The translations under genes were made by a program, and so were the position numbers. Positions 22,952-33,622 of a stretch of DNA of 64,000 bases are shown here, in pieces. How positions within the stretch are numbered: position 1 is the first letter of the stretch; every line of letters begins with the position of its first letter. Location: contig JAKUDP010000014.1 in NCBI GenBank assembly GCA_022570795.1, positions 1,364,001 through 1,428,000 of the forward strand, written 5' to 3'. Below the pieces are notes generated by a model that was not told where the DNA came from, did not search any database, and saw only the letters and a program-made list of their open reading frames with translations. The stretch is from Sphaerulina vaccinii. Lineage: Eukaryota; Ascomycota; Dothideomycetes; Mycosphaerellales; Mycosphaerellaceae.

Positions 22952-23126
22952 GAGGAGATATGCAAGAGTATCATTCGTTCATTCATTTCACAGATGTGTT
23001 GAGGCAACTCTATCGGATCTACAAAGCGGCATCAGGAAAAGGGCTAGAACGATTTATGACAACTTTTATGTACGTTCTATGCAATCAAATCATTAATACA
23101 TTATGATTCTCGTTCATATCCCATCA

Positions 23127-26100
23127 TCATTGGCTCTCCCACTGGCAGAGGCACCCGCCTGAACCACCATCTATGCCCTGTCCAGCTTCATTGTCGCGTT
23201 TGCTCTGGTTGCCTTCCTGTGTCGCCGAGCCAGGTACGACAGCCGCGTTGACTAGCAGGCCACCGATAGCTCGGTCTTCCATTACCCACCCCTTGTCGTT
23301 GGCATCGACTCGGTGTTGATCATCTAGCGCATAGCAGTACACTCCCTTCTTCTCTGCTTGGCCTCCATGTCGATCCAGAGTGACAGTCACTGGGTACGGA
23401 AAGCTGACTGGCGCAGTCATGTTATTGGCTGAAGACGACTTTGCTTCGATCTCGTCATTAGAACTGTTACTGGATGTAGTAAAGTTCGCAACGATGCCCT
23501 GCTTCGTCCATATCTGCACGAGCATACGTGTCTGTGAGAATGTGCATACTGCTGATGCGTCCTCCAGAGCGACGTTGATGGTGGCGTTGGTGCTGCTGTT
23601 TCCTGGGAGAGACGACGACGAAGGATCCGAAATATAGACAGAGTAATCGAAGTATGTGTAGAAGCCATAGTGTTCGGTGTCTTGATCGCGGCTGTAGAGT
23701 CTGAGTGGCTGAGCTGTGACATATGGGTATAGAGTCGAGTTGTCGGGCTTGCCATTGGACTGCACAGCTGCGTTGGGTATCGCAGAGGCTGCGACTGCGG
23801 ACGTCTTTGTCGTGGATACTGGGCTGTTACTCTCAGCTGGGTAAGGATAGCTGAAGTTAGAGCTGCGCTTCTCTAGTGCTGATTCTGTCGCGAGGGCCAC
23901 AGGATTGATGAGAGATATGTAGAATGGTGTTTCTTCGCCATTGTATGGCTCGCTCGAGTTGTCCGTTGTACGACCGAGATACAGCTGATCATCACTGCTG
24001 GGCACCGAAGGCGAAGCAGTATACACATAATCTTGCCACGTATCGCGCTTGTTGTTCTTGATCGTAGTCTCGTTGCTCGGAAGGGTGCCATTCCTGAAAC
24101 GGATGTCGAGCCGAAAGTCTGGTAGGCCTGCTTCGGAGGTCTCTGCAGGAGGTGCGCAGGTCCATAAAGACTGTTGCGTACAGGTGTCTCGAGAAGCGGT
24201 TCTTCTAGGCTGGATAATGGTGCTGACGCCAACAGCCATGGCCGGAAAGCCAGTCAGATTGAGCCAAGTGGCCTGTACCTGTGCATCATGATGCTTCTGC
24301 GGAATGAGAACGGCAAGCATGACCACAAGCAATACCAAAAGAGCACCCGCAAGGACGGCAAGCAGCCAGAAATGGCGACGATACCAGGGTCGAGAAGGCT
24401 TCTCAGCTTGTGGAACAATCACTTTGAGTTGACCGTATCTGTCCGTGCCTAGTCGCGGCTTCTCCTCAACATACGTAGGAGAAGGGAAAAGATCGCGCTT
24501 GCCATCGGTAATGCCCAAGCCATACGAATCCTGCCTTGTGTGAGTGGGACGTAATCTGGTCAGGCCAGTAGGGTATGGTGATTCCTGTACGATGCCTTGC
24601 ACAGTGTGAGTATATGATGCTGTCTTCTCGTCGAGTGCGGTGGGTGTAGGAGCTCGTGACACGGCGACTTGCTTCTGCTCGCCGAACGACGAGTCTGGGC
24701 CAACGGGCATCCCAAGATGAGCCTGCTGGACCTGTGGCGTTGCTGAGAGCGGCGACATCATGCTTGTGTTGGTCGTCTGTGTCATAGCGCGAATTGGCTT
24801 AGACCTTGGCCCAGGAGGAGTCCGGAGCTCGTCCTCAGAAGGCGTCGAGAAGAACGCCGCTCTAGCGGCCTTCGACTGTTGTGGCGATGGGCTCGAATTG
24901 AGACCATCATGATGGCTATCTTCCGTCTCACAAGTACGCTGCTGGTTAACGCCATCCATGTCCAAGTCCATGGCCACTTCTCTGGCAGCGGGCATGTCCA
25001 TACTCCCAGCATGTGTGGAGGTACTATCGCGTGCTGGCAGATATACGCTTTGTGAGGGACTCCAATCACGATCCGAATCCTGCGCATATAGGCTAGGAAA
25101 GCGACGAGCCACGTCAAAGTAGGCCGCCGCGAGTCCTGTGCTCGCAATGTGGTACATGTCGAATGCCTGAATCGCTGTACCAAACACAGCCGGTGCTGTA
25201 GACGACCTGCGCGGTAGCTTTTCCCTAGCCGACTCAGGCCCAGATTCTTGTGACAACATCGAGGCAGGAGCAGAGCGCAAGACCCCATCATCCGACCCAG
25301 AAATATCTCCCACGATCCTTTGTGAGTCTGAGTGGCCCATTGCTGCAGCATCTTGCAGCACTGGAGTGCACTCCGAAGCTGGAGAGGGAGAGCGCCAGAA
25401 CGTTGGTCGAGATGACTTGGCAGAGAACGGCGAGAGGACATTCCACCATCCTTTGCTGCGTCTGGGCGTTGGAAGACCTGGAGTTTCATTCCCCGCAAGA
25501 CCAGCTTCGCGGGACCTTGGAAGTGAACGTGAGGTTCGCGGCAGGTCCAGAGGCGAATTATCCTCCTCAAAAGCAGTGGTAGCCGTGACGGTAGAGAAGC
25601 GAGACTTCAGTCCAGCTGCGGTGCACGTCGTGAAGGGCAACGGAGGCACTGGAGGCGCTGCAGATGTAGTCATGCAGTTGGTATAGCGGGAGTAGATACT
25701 TGACGAAGGACGCCTTCCCTGGACCTGTAAACTCTGTGTACTGCGGAACTCATCTCGAGCTGGTGTGACTACGATCGCGGGAGTCGACTCGTAACCAGAT
25801 GGCACTGTCTCCAGGTTCAGGTTCAGAGGTGCCGGCTTCTTGCCGAGCACGCGTTTATGGAAAGGCACTGGCTGCTCTGACTCTGATGGTGTTGCTACAA
25901 TGGCGCCGCGTTGGGATCTGACCGAGACCTTGGGTTGTAAACCAGAGACACATTGCTCTGCTCCAGGGTAGACAGGCGTCTTCTCCTCAACTTGCAACTG
26001 CGATGCCTCTTTTCGTGCCTGGGATTCAGAGAAGCTGATAAACTTCAACTCGGGAACTCGTGATTCGTATGGGAAGACCTGATTTCGCACAGCACAAGTG

Positions 26101-26171
26101 GTATCTATGCTGAGTTTGCCACGGGCTTTCTTGTTCTTCCTCTTGTCCGATCTTGACTGGTGGCTGAACAT
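23127..26171 (-). CDS. Large single-pass membrane protein of filamentous fungi, unknown function
   Basis: The gene has one exon and encodes 1014 aa. The N-terminal ~600 residues are disordered and Ser/Pro-rich, with a basic start. A strong transmembrane helix (WLLAVLAGALLVLLVVMLAV) follows a basic segment at about residue 610. The remaining ~380 residues carry many N-glycosylation sequons and conserved-looking Cys, including CTQQSLWTC. This is the layout of a plasma-membrane protein with a cytosolic tail and a glycosylated outer domain. Related fungal proteins are sometimes labelled glycoprotease family, but I see no protease motif and would not use that name. A sensor or wall-contact role is conceivable but unsupported. 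Confidence 0.8.
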   Translation of the reverse strand: MFSHQSRSDKRKNKKARGKLSIDTTCAVRNQVFPYESRVPELKFISFSESQARKEASQLQVEEKTPVYPGAEQCVSGLQPKVSVRSQRGAIVATPSESEQPVPFHKRVLGKKPAPLNLNLETVPSGYESTPAIVVTPARDEFRSTQSLQVQGRRPSSSIYSRYTNCMTTSAAPPVPPLPFTTCTAAGLKSRFSTVTATTAFEEDNSPLDLPRTSRSLPRSREAGLAGNETPGLPTPRRSKGWWNVLSPFSAKSSRPTFWRSPSPASECTPVLQDAAAMGHSDSQRIVGDISGSDDGVLRSAPASMLSQESGPESAREKLPRRSSTAPAVFGTAIQAFDMYHIASTGLAAAYFDVARRFPSLYAQDSDRDWSPSQSVYLPARDSTSTHAGSMDMPAAREVAMDLDMDGVNQQRTCETEDSHHDGLNSSPSPQQSKAARAAFFSTPSEDELRTPPGPRSKPIRAMTQTTNTSMMSPLSATPQVQQAHLGMPVGPDSSFGEQKQVAVSRAPTPTALDEKTASYTHTVQGIVQESPYPTGLTRLRPTHTRQDSYGLGITDGKRDLFPSPTYVEEKPRLGTDRYGQLKVIVPQAEKPSRPWYRRHFWLLAVLAGALLVLLVVMLAVLIPQKHHDAQVQATWLNLTGFPAMAVGVSTIIQPRRTASRDTCTQQSLWTCAPPAETSEAGLPDFRLDIRFRNGTLPSNETTIKNNKRDTWQDYVYTASPSVPSSDDQLYLGRTTDNSSEPYNGEETPFYISLINPVALATESALEKRSSNFSYPYPAESNSPVSTTKTSAVAASAIPNAAVQSNGKPDNSTLYPYVTAQPLRLYSRDQDTEHYGFYTYFDYSVYISDPSSSSLPGNSSTNATINVALEDASAVCTFSQTRMLVQIWTKQGIVANFTTSSNSSNDEIEAKSSSANNMTAPVSFPYPVTVTLDRHGGQAEKKGVYCYALDDQHRVDANDKGWVMEDRAIGGLLVNAAVVPGSATQEGNQSKRDNEAGQGIDGGSGGCLCQWESQ

Positions 26172-26909
26172 CCTGTTGGGATTGGCCGTGAAGAAGTTGT
26201 GAGTGGCGCCAGCGCTCGAATTACTGGTTGTTCAACAACCTGAAATATGAAGAGAAACAGAAAAGCACACGCAAAGTGAAGGGAACCAAAGAAAATCGTG
26301 TAAAGACTGGAATAGAGAAAAAGCGCACATTGCCATTACTGCAGCGACCAGAGAGATATTCGAGGTCAGACTGATGCACTGACCCAAACCCACTGTCTCA
26401 TTCCAGCTCTTGTCGACAGAAGAGCCGCCTGCGCAAATTGTCTTGTGGAACCATTAGCATGTTCGTCGAAAAGGATAGAGTAGTCTTCAGTCGGGTCTGT
26501 AGCAGTGAGGCTGGTTTGCGGAAGGCGACTGCCAATCAAGCCATGCTTGTCAAGTCGTGCGACGCTGTAGCCGCCGTCGTCGTCGGGCCGAGTGCTAAAT
26601 ATGTCGCGTAGTCTATGTTTTGACTCTTGAGCGGGACGCGTTCCAGATCTTGATGAGACAGGCCATGACTGTGTGACACGTGGATTTTGGTGAGAACAAT
26701 GGTGAGCAATGTCAGTAGGTGTCGAAGGCGTGAGGAGTGTAGTTGTAAGATGCGAGGCGAGGAAAGTACGCTTAGTCACGCGTGGCTTCCTTCGAAGGTG
26801 ACGTCGCCCTCGATGATTCAAGGCAGCAACACAATCATTCATACGAACAAAGATTCCCGGTAGCAAGAACAGATCAGTATAATCTGAGAACGAACATAAG
26901 AAGAACAGG
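26172..26909. promoter_or_regulatory. Divergent intergenic region
   Basis: This is the shared upstream region of the large membrane protein (minus) and the CUE-like protein (plus). A 166-codon minus-strand ORF at 26366-26866 has biased, unremarkable composition and was not accepted. Confidence 0.45.
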
Positions 26910-27383
26910 ATGTCATCAAACCAAGGCTACGGCGCAGGCTACCAGGCGCCTCAGCAAGGCCTGCCTTCCACGAATCCATGGGCTGAAGAAACTAGCCAGC
27001 AGCTACAATACACATATCAGCAGTCTCCACAGCAATCTCAGCAGCAGTCACAATATCAGCAGCCTCAGCAACCCTACCAACAACAGCAAGGTCATCAGCA
27101 GTCTGGCTATGCAGCGCCGCCTGGTCCACCGCCGAGGAGGGCTGATACGTTCAATGAGACGAGCTTTGTGCCTGAAGGGGAGCGAGGGGAGCAACGAGAG
27201 GCCTTCGAGCACTTCGAGATGACCAACTCGAAGCCTGAGTCTCAGACGGATAGGGATGTTGCTCAGCTAGCACAGGAGTTCCCAAAGCTGGACTCTTCTT
27301 TGATTGCTGCTCTGTACAGTGACTCGCAAAGCATAGGGGCGACGAGGGAGATGCTGCAGGAGTTGGCTGCTACTGCTCAATAG
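26910..27383 (+). CDS. Small Gln-rich protein with CUE-like C-terminus
   Basis: This is a 157-aa single-exon gene. Residues about 1-75 are Gln/Tyr/Pro-rich and prion-like. A PPGPPPRRADTF motif and a charged linker follow. The last ~40 residues (FPKLDSSLIAALYSD...REMLQEL) match the pattern of a CUE or UBA-like three-helix ubiquitin-binding fold: a hydrophobic-Phe-Pro start, a central helix and a terminal di-leucine-like helix. The family is not named as far as I know. A role as an adaptor in ubiquitin-linked trafficking is a reasonable guess only. Confidence 0.75.
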   Translation: MSSNQGYGAGYQAPQQGLPSTNPWAEETSQQLQYTYQQSPQQSQQQSQYQQPQQPYQQQQGHQQSGYAAPPGPPPRRADTFNETSFVPEGERGEQREAFEHFEMTNSKPESQTDRDVAQLAQEFPKLDSSLIAALYSDSQSIGATREMLQELAATAQ

Positions 27384-27692
27384 GGGACTTCAAACTGTTA
27401 TTAGGTCGACGAGCAGAGATGTAGGATATGCATAACGACACGAGCATGAATCTATCGCAGCATAGCCAAGGCTGCCATGAATTCATGCCTGACTTTATAC
27501 CGCTGCCAGCCATCCCAAGCTCTCCCCGCAAAATGGGCGTCATTTGGGCCGAGCGTCCTCTCACTTTCAATGGTATCGACAACATTGGAATCTCGACATT
27601 CGCTTACTCCAGGACTTCAAATCGTCTGCTCTCACCATTGATGTGATCAATCTACAGCGCCAGCGTCGCGTGTCCGCTAGCATACGCCGAAC
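27384..27692. other. Intergenic region upstream of HMG-CoA lyase
   Basis: Promoter of the HMG-CoA lyase gene and 3' flank of the CUE-like gene, both on the plus strand. No distinct feature was seen. Confidence 0.4.
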
Positions 27693-28936
27693 ATGCCCCC
27701 ATCACCACTGCGAAGTCTACACGCCAGGCGGCTCTTCAACCAGAGGTTCATCCGCAGCTTCACATCCTCGCGTCAATCGCTAGCAGACCATGTACGGATC
27801 GTAGAGGTCGGACCAAGAGATGGGTTACAGAACGAGAAGAATAGCATACCAGCAGAGACCAAGATTGAGCTGGTCAACCGACTGGCCAGGACAGGCTTGA
27901 AAACAATAGAAGCGGGCTCGTTCGTACACCCCAAATGGGTTCCACAGGTATAGTACCCGTAAATGAAGATGGTTGAGGAGTATATATTGAATGTATACAG
28001 ATGGCAGCATCCGATAAAGTCCTTTCTTCAATCCTGACGAAACCACCTCCCAACGATATAACCTACCAGTGGTTACTGCCCAATATGAAAGGCCTAGACA
28101 ACTTCTACAAAGTCATGAACACATCGTCCTCATCAACGGGAGAGAACAATGCTTACCCTACGCCTCCGCCCTCACCAACAAACGATAACGGCCCGGCACT
28201 GAACACCTCCTCTCAAGATCCCAATGCCATGCCATCGTCAACATCAGGCGTCAAAGCCATGTTACAAACAACCAAATCAGCACAACAGCAAAAGCACGAA
28301 GTCAGCATCTTCATGGCCGCAACAGAAACCTTCTCTCAGAAGAATACAAACTGCAGCATAGCAGAAAGTCTCGAACGCTTCGCACCTCTCATCACCTCAG
28401 CCAGTCAATCCGGCTATCCAGTCCGCGCATACATCTCCGTAGCCCTCGGCTGTCCCTTCGAAGGACCAGACGTCGACCCTCATCGCGTAGCAGAGTTATG
28501 CGCCACACTCCTCGAACTAGGCGCCGACGAAATCAGCGTTGCGGACACTACTGGGATGGGTACTGCGCCGGCTACCAAGAAACTACTCAAAACATTGAAA
28601 GAAGCTGGAGTACAAAATGAGGATTTGGCTTTGCATTTCCATGATACGTTTGGACAGACCTTGATCAATACTATGATTAGTCTGGATCATGGAGTTAGAA
28701 CTTTTGATTCTGCTGTTGGTGGGTTGGGTGGTTGTCCGTATAGTCCTGGTGCTACGGGGAATGTTGCGACGGAGGATTTGGTGTACTTTTTGAGTAGTCT
28801 TGGAGTGGAGACTGGGTGTGATTTGGAGGAGTTGAGTCGCATTGGGGAGTGGATTACGAGGGAGATTGGGAAGGGGAATGGGAGTAGTGCTGGGAGGGCG
28901 ACTATGGCGAGGTTGGTGAGGGAGGGGAGGGCGTAG
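27693..28936 (+). CDS. Hydroxymethylglutaryl-CoA lyase
   Basis: The enzyme cleaves HMG-CoA to acetyl-CoA and acetoacetate, the last step of mitochondrial leucine breakdown. Exon 1 (27693-27947) encodes an Arg-rich presequence and the TIM-barrel start with VEVGPRDGLQNE, which carries the catalytic Arg and metal-binding Asp. Exon 2 (28001-28936) holds the rest; the product is 396 aa. HFHDTFGQ supplies the metal-binding histidines, and the catalytic Cys lies in GGCPYSPGATGN. Between strands there is an insertion of about 50 Ser/Pro/Thr/Asn-rich residues (around 115-170) absent from the ~325-residue animal enzyme. It is likely a surface loop. Identification is firm. Confidence 0.95.
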
Positions 28937-29464
28937 AATGTGCGGAGGGTAGAGGTAGATAGGAGTGAAGAAGCTGTACGCCAGGTCCGTAGCAGTGTTT
29001 CGAGTTTCTGTTGATCATATATCATACATATACAACCAGTCTCAAACCGAGCTCGGCAAAGGTAGCCATGCCACCCTCTTCGAGACTGCTGAGTCCTCCC
29101 TCGATAGCCAAGTCCTACGGACCGCATTCGTCCCGGCCAGCCTGGTCTGGTGTTGCATAACCAGTCTCGTCATGGCCAAGCAGTGTGTCTTCAGCGAAGT
29201 CGTACTATCATGACATTCGACCCCAGGGAAACGGCCCAGCCGAGCCTTATTGATGACCTATGCTCTGGACACCGACAGGGCTACTGCTGGGGTTGTAGCT
29301 TGCTGAATGGTGGTGTGGCTGAAGCGCGACTTCGCGAGCAAAGTGAAGGATTCCAGACCTTCCTAAGGTTACTATGCTTCAGATGCTCATGAGATGCTGC
29401 AATGCTCGAGGACCATAAGAGCCGGTACGAGAATAGATAGTGATATGATAGATTTCTTCGTAGC
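28937..29464. other. Intergenic region between convergent genes
   Basis: The 3' flanks of the HMG-CoA lyase gene and the small membrane protein gene meet here. The short ORFs show no recognisable feature. Confidence 0.4.
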
Positions 29465-29928
29465 TCAGGATGGCTGACTGGCAGTTGGACTGTTATTACT
29501 GGCAGCATCTGCGCTAGACTGTTGTCGGCCACCCATCTGCTCTCGATATGTTTTGCGAATCTGAAGAAATCAGTCAGAATGATACTCACAGATGCGAGTG
29601 GAGCGCGGTTCTAACTTACGCCATCGAACGGTGTCTGGCCATCACCCACGTCCAGATAGAGTACTCCATAGACGCAAACGAAGACGATGCTGCCCCATTG
29701 AGCAAGCTTCACACCTTTCGTCCAGTTCGGTCTCGCCCACTTCAGCTTCGCGCGACGTCTATAGCGTCTTTCGAGGCGGAATTGATGCTTCTGGGAGAGC
29801 TTGGTAAAGTCTGGTGGCCATGTTTTCTTGCATTGGTATGGGTTGTCTTCTAGTGTGTGGCGGAATGAGGGAACGTTCTCTGGGACTTGAGGCGCTCTGC
29901 TGAACAGCGATGAGAAGAGGGAGGTCAT
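29465..29928 (-). CDS. Small single-pass, probably mitochondrial membrane protein
   Basis: Exon 1 (29620-29928, 103 codons) joins exon 2 (29465-29560) across an intron with donor GTAAGT and acceptor TTCAG, in phase 0, giving 134 aa. The N-terminal half is basic and hydrophilic (TWPPDFTKLSQKHQFRLERR, then YRRRAKLKWARP). One hydrophobic span (WGSIVFVCVYGVLYLDV) follows, then a short polar tail with IRKTYREQMGG. The strongly patterned sequence suggests a conserved fungal family. The composition resembles small respiratory-chain assembly or cytochrome-oxidase-associated proteins, but I cannot name it. It is divergent from the leucyl-tRNA synthetase gene, with about 240 bases between them. Confidence 0.75.
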
Positions 29929-30172
29929 CTCTGTGATCTAGTTGTGGTCGCGTGGATGTTGTTGATGCCGGAGAAGAGAGCTGCGGCATCGGCATCGGCG
30001 ATGTTCAAACTTGACTCCGACAAATTCATGAGAGAGCTTCTGAGCAGTCACAAAGACAATCACTCACATTACACATCACACCAGTCATTCCACCACAACG
30101 ACGTCGCTCGCTTCAAGACTCCTCTCGCCGCGGCTGCGTGGCCTGCGCACACTCCGACTGAACTTCGCAAAC

Positions 30173-33100
30173 ATGGCTTCTTCATCCTCGACCGCCGCAC
30201 CGACGGCTGGCAGCTTGGAGATCAAGAACACGGACAAGCGCGACACGCTCATTGCCAGCGAGAAGAAGTACCAGAAGCAATGGCAGGACAGCAAGGTCTT
30301 CGAGCAGGACGCGCCGTCTCTGTCAGAAGTGCCGTTCCATCAGATTTCACCCGCCGAGGTGCGCCAGAAACACCCCAAATACATGGTCACCATGGCATAT
30401 CCATATGTCAACGGAACGCCTCACGCTGGTCACGCTTTCACTGCCAGCAAGCTCGAATTCGCTGTAGGATGGGCGCGTATGCAGGGCAAGCGAGCTCTGT
30501 ATCCTCAGGGCTTCCACTGCACAGGCATGCCCATCAAAGCTTGCGCCGATAAGTTGGTGCGCGAAATCGAAATGTTTGGCAAGAACTTCGAGAACTACTC
30601 TGCAGAGGAGGCTAGCGAAAAGGCAAATGGTGCGCCTCCTGCGCCTGTACAAGAGACGACGAAAGAGGATGTCACCAAATTCTCGGCGAACAAGTCCAAG
30701 GCCAATGCAAAGGTCAACTCGGCCTTGAAGTACCAGTTCCAGATTATGCTTGCCATTGGTATTCCTGTCGAAGAGATTCACAAGTTCTCTGATCCACAAT
30801 ACTGGCTGCAGTACTTCCCACCACTCTGGAAGCGGGACTTGGACAACATGGGCTGCAGAGTCGACTGGCGACGATCCATGGTCACGACTGATGCCAACCC
30901 ATACTACGATGCTTTCGTGAGGTGGCAGGTGAATCGTCTAAAAGAGATGGGCAAGATCAGATTCGGAAAGCGCTACACTGTCTACTCGCCCAAGGATGGT
31001 CAAGCCTGCATGGATCACGACCGACAGAGTGGGGAGGGCGTTGGCGTGCAAGAATACACTGCTTTGAAATTGTGCGTGAAGGAATGGGCAGAGCCGGCAA
31101 AAAGCAAGATCGAAGGCAAGATACCTGCAGGTGGCAAAGTCTACTTTGTGCCTGCAACTCTAAGACCCGAGACCATGTATGGCCAGAACTGCTGCTTCGT
31201 TGGTCCCACCGTCGACTATGGCGTCTACGAGGTCAAGAAGGGTGAAGAATACTACTTCATCTCCAACCGCGCAGCGAGGAACATGGCATACCAAAGCATA
31301 TTCCCGACATGGGGAGACTTTCCCAAGGTGGCCGACTTCAAGGGCTCAGACGTTGTTGGCACTCTGGTGAGCGCACCACTATCAGTCCACAAGGATGTGT
31401 ACATCTTGCCCATGGACTCCGTCAAGCCCAACAAAGGCACTGGCGTCGTCACAAGTGTACCTTCTGACTCTCCTGACGACTATGCTACGACCCTCGACTT
31501 GCAGAAAAAGGCGGAGTTCTACAAGATCAAGAAAGAGTGGATCGACAAGGACATTGTGCCAGTCATCGAGACGCCCGAATATGGCAACTTGATCGCGAAG
31601 GCGCTCGTTGAGAAGATGAAGATCAATTCACCGAAAGACGCAAAGCAGTTGGCAGAGGCCAAAGAAATTGCATACAAGGAAGGGTTCTACAAGGGCAAAA
31701 TGATCATTGGTGCTTACTCTGGCGAATCTGTCGAGACGGCAAAGCCTAAGGTACGCCAGGATTTGATCGATGCTGGAGAAGCTTTTGCGTACGCCGAACC
31801 TGATGGACTGGTCATGAGTCGATCCGGGGACGAGTGCGTAGCTGGTCATCTTGATCAGTGGTTCATGAACTATGGCGAGCCAGACAAGTCTGGTGATCCA
31901 GACTGGCAGCCAGCTGTTCTGAAGCACGTCCAAAACGCTGATGGCAATGGCCTCAACACCTTCTCCACCGAGACTAAGAACGCTTTTGAAAAGGTACTCT
32001 TCTGGCTCGCGCAGTGGGCTTGTGCCAGAGGCTATGGTCTTGGAACGAAGCTTCCATGGGACCAGAGTCAGCTCGTCGAGAGTTTGTCAGATTCCACGAT
32101 CTACATGTCGTACTACACCATTGCTCACTTGCTGCACAAGGACATCTTCGGCAAGGAGAAGGGACCCGCCAATGTCTCCGTGGACCAGCTGACAGACGAT
32201 GTCTGGGACTGGCTTTTCTGCAGGACCGAGGAGGTGCCTAAAGACTGCTCGATTCCTCAGGAGTCTCTGCAAATGATGCGTCGCGAGTTCGAGTACTGGT
32301 ATCCACTCGACCTTCGTGTCTCTGGAAAGGACTTGATTCAAAACCACTTGACATTCTTCTTGTACGTGCACATTGCTCTATTCAAGCCGGAGTACTGGCC
32401 GCGGGCTGTCCGTGTCAATGGCCACTTGCAGCTCAACGGCGAGAAGATGTCGAAATCCACAGGCAACTTCCTCACCTTGTACGACGCAACCTCCAAGTTT
32501 GGAGCAGATGCTACTCGTGTTGCTCTTGCCGATGCTGGTGACACGATTGAGGACGCCAACTTTGACGAAACGGTGGCAAATGCCAACATTCTTCGCCTCT
32601 TTGAGCTTAGAAAGTGGTGCGAGGACGTCGTCGCCGACGCGCGTGTGCTCAAGGATGGAGAAAACTACGCTGAGGTAGCCAAGAACGAGAGACACAAGAC
32701 GAATGATGCAATTCTCCGAACCGGCCAGAAGCTCTTCTGGGATGATGTGTTCGAGAACGAGCTCAACGGCCTCATCAAAGAGACCGAACAGCGATACAAC
32801 GACACGGATTACAAGGCCGCCCTCAAGAGTGGCTTCTACGACTTCACTAATGCTCGTGACTTCTACCGGGAGGTCACGAAGGCAGCTGGCATTGGTATGC
32901 ACCAAGACCTCGTGACGAAGTACATTGAATACCAGGCTCTCATGATCACAGTCGTCGCGCCTCACTGGGCAGAACACATCTGGAAGGAAGTGTTGAAGAA
33001 GCCAGACACCGTGCAGAATGCTCTGTTCCCACAAGTTGCGGATCAAAAGCCAGACCTCACAGCAGCGCGCGACTATGTTCGCACGACTCAAAGTAACATC

Positions 33101-33622
33101 ACTGGTGCGGAAGGCGCGCAGCTCAAGAAGATGGCCAAGGGCAAGCAGACTTCGTTCGATCCCAAGAAGGATAAGAAGTTGAGCATATTCTTCGCTGATA
33201 GGTTCCCATCGTGGCAAGACAACATCATCGACATTGTACGTCAAAACTTCTCAAATATGAAGGTTGACGTCGGCGCCGTGAGCAAGTCTTTGCCCAAGAC
33301 CGAATCCAAGCGCGCAATGCCGTTCGTCAACACTTTGAAGAAGAACTTGGAGAGCGGTATTGAGGCAGATACCGTCTTCAATCGCAAGCTGGCATTTGAC
33401 GAGGCTGCAGTTCTTGAGCAAATGGTTCCTGGACTGAAGCAAACTGTGCAAAAATGCGCCGTCATTGAGATTGTCTTGGTCGATACGGAGACGAAGACAG
33501 GCAAGATCGTTGCTGGGACCCCTGGTGTCAAGATTGGTGAGGAGAGGAAGGACTTGCCTCAATCTGCGGAGAACGCTGTGCCTGGGCAGCCTACATCGTT
33601 CTTTGAGAACACTTCCGCATAA
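30173..33622 (+). CDS. Leucyl-tRNA synthetase, cytosolic
   Basis: The enzyme charges tRNA-Leu for cytosolic translation. The gene is a single 1149-codon exon, close to the length of the eukaryotic/archaeal-type enzyme. The class I signature HIGH appears as HAGH at residues 84-87 (PYVNGTPHAGH), and KMSKS at 758-762 (EKMSKSTGN). The CP1 editing domain lies between them, with the YVNGTPHAG and LRPETMYGQ landmarks intact. The C-terminal part includes the anticodon-binding helical domain and a Lys-rich extension. No mitochondrial presequence is seen, which supports a cytosolic enzyme. It is divergent from a small membrane-protein gene. Confidence 0.97.
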   Translation: MASSSSTAAPTAGSLEIKNTDKRDTLIASEKKYQKQWQDSKVFEQDAPSLSEVPFHQISPAEVRQKHPKYMVTMAYPYVNGTPHAGHAFTASKLEFAVGWARMQGKRALYPQGFHCTGMPIKACADKLVREIEMFGKNFENYSAEEASEKANGAPPAPVQETTKEDVTKFSANKSKANAKVNSALKYQFQIMLAIGIPVEEIHKFSDPQYWLQYFPPLWKRDLDNMGCRVDWRRSMVTTDANPYYDAFVRWQVNRLKEMGKIRFGKRYTVYSPKDGQACMDHDRQSGEGVGVQEYTALKLCVKEWAEPAKSKIEGKIPAGGKVYFVPATLRPETMYGQNCCFVGPTVDYGVYEVKKGEEYYFISNRAARNMAYQSIFPTWGDFPKVADFKGSDVVGTLVSAPLSVHKDVYILPMDSVKPNKGTGVVTSVPSDSPDDYATTLDLQKKAEFYKIKKEWIDKDIVPVIETPEYGNLIAKALVEKMKINSPKDAKQLAEAKEIAYKEGFYKGKMIIGAYSGESVETAKPKVRQDLIDAGEAFAYAEPDGLVMSRSGDECVAGHLDQWFMNYGEPDKSGDPDWQPAVLKHVQNADGNGLNTFSTETKNAFEKVLFWLAQWACARGYGLGTKLPWDQSQLVESLSDSTIYMSYYTIAHLLHKDIFGKEKGPANVSVDQLTDDVWDWLFCRTEEVPKDCSIPQESLQMMRREFEYWYPLDLRVSGKDLIQNHLTFFLYVHIALFKPEYWPRAVRVNGHLQLNGEKMSKSTGNFLTLYDATSKFGADATRVALADAGDTIEDANFDETVANANILRLFELRKWCEDVVADARVLKDGENYAEVAKNERHKTNDAILRTGQKLFWDDVFENELNGLIKETEQRYNDTDYKAALKSGFYDFTNARDFYREVTKAAGIGMHQDLVTKYIEYQALMITVVAPHWAEHIWKEVLKKPDTVQNALFPQVADQKPDLTAARDYVRTTQSNITGAEGAQLKKMAKGKQTSFDPKKDKKLSIFFADRFPSWQDNIIDIVRQNFSNMKVDVGAVSKSLPKTESKRAMPFVNTLKKNLESGIEADTVFNRKLAFDEAAVLEQMVPGLKQTVQKCAVIEIVLVDTETKTGKIVAGTPGVKIGEERKDLPQSAENAVPGQPTSFFENTSA

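Noticed and set aside
26366..26866. Minus-strand ORF of 166 codons
   Set aside because: No ordered segment or family pattern; lies in a divergent promoter.
32378..33244. Minus-strand ORF of 288 codons
   Set aside because: Antisense shadow of leucyl-tRNA synthetase.
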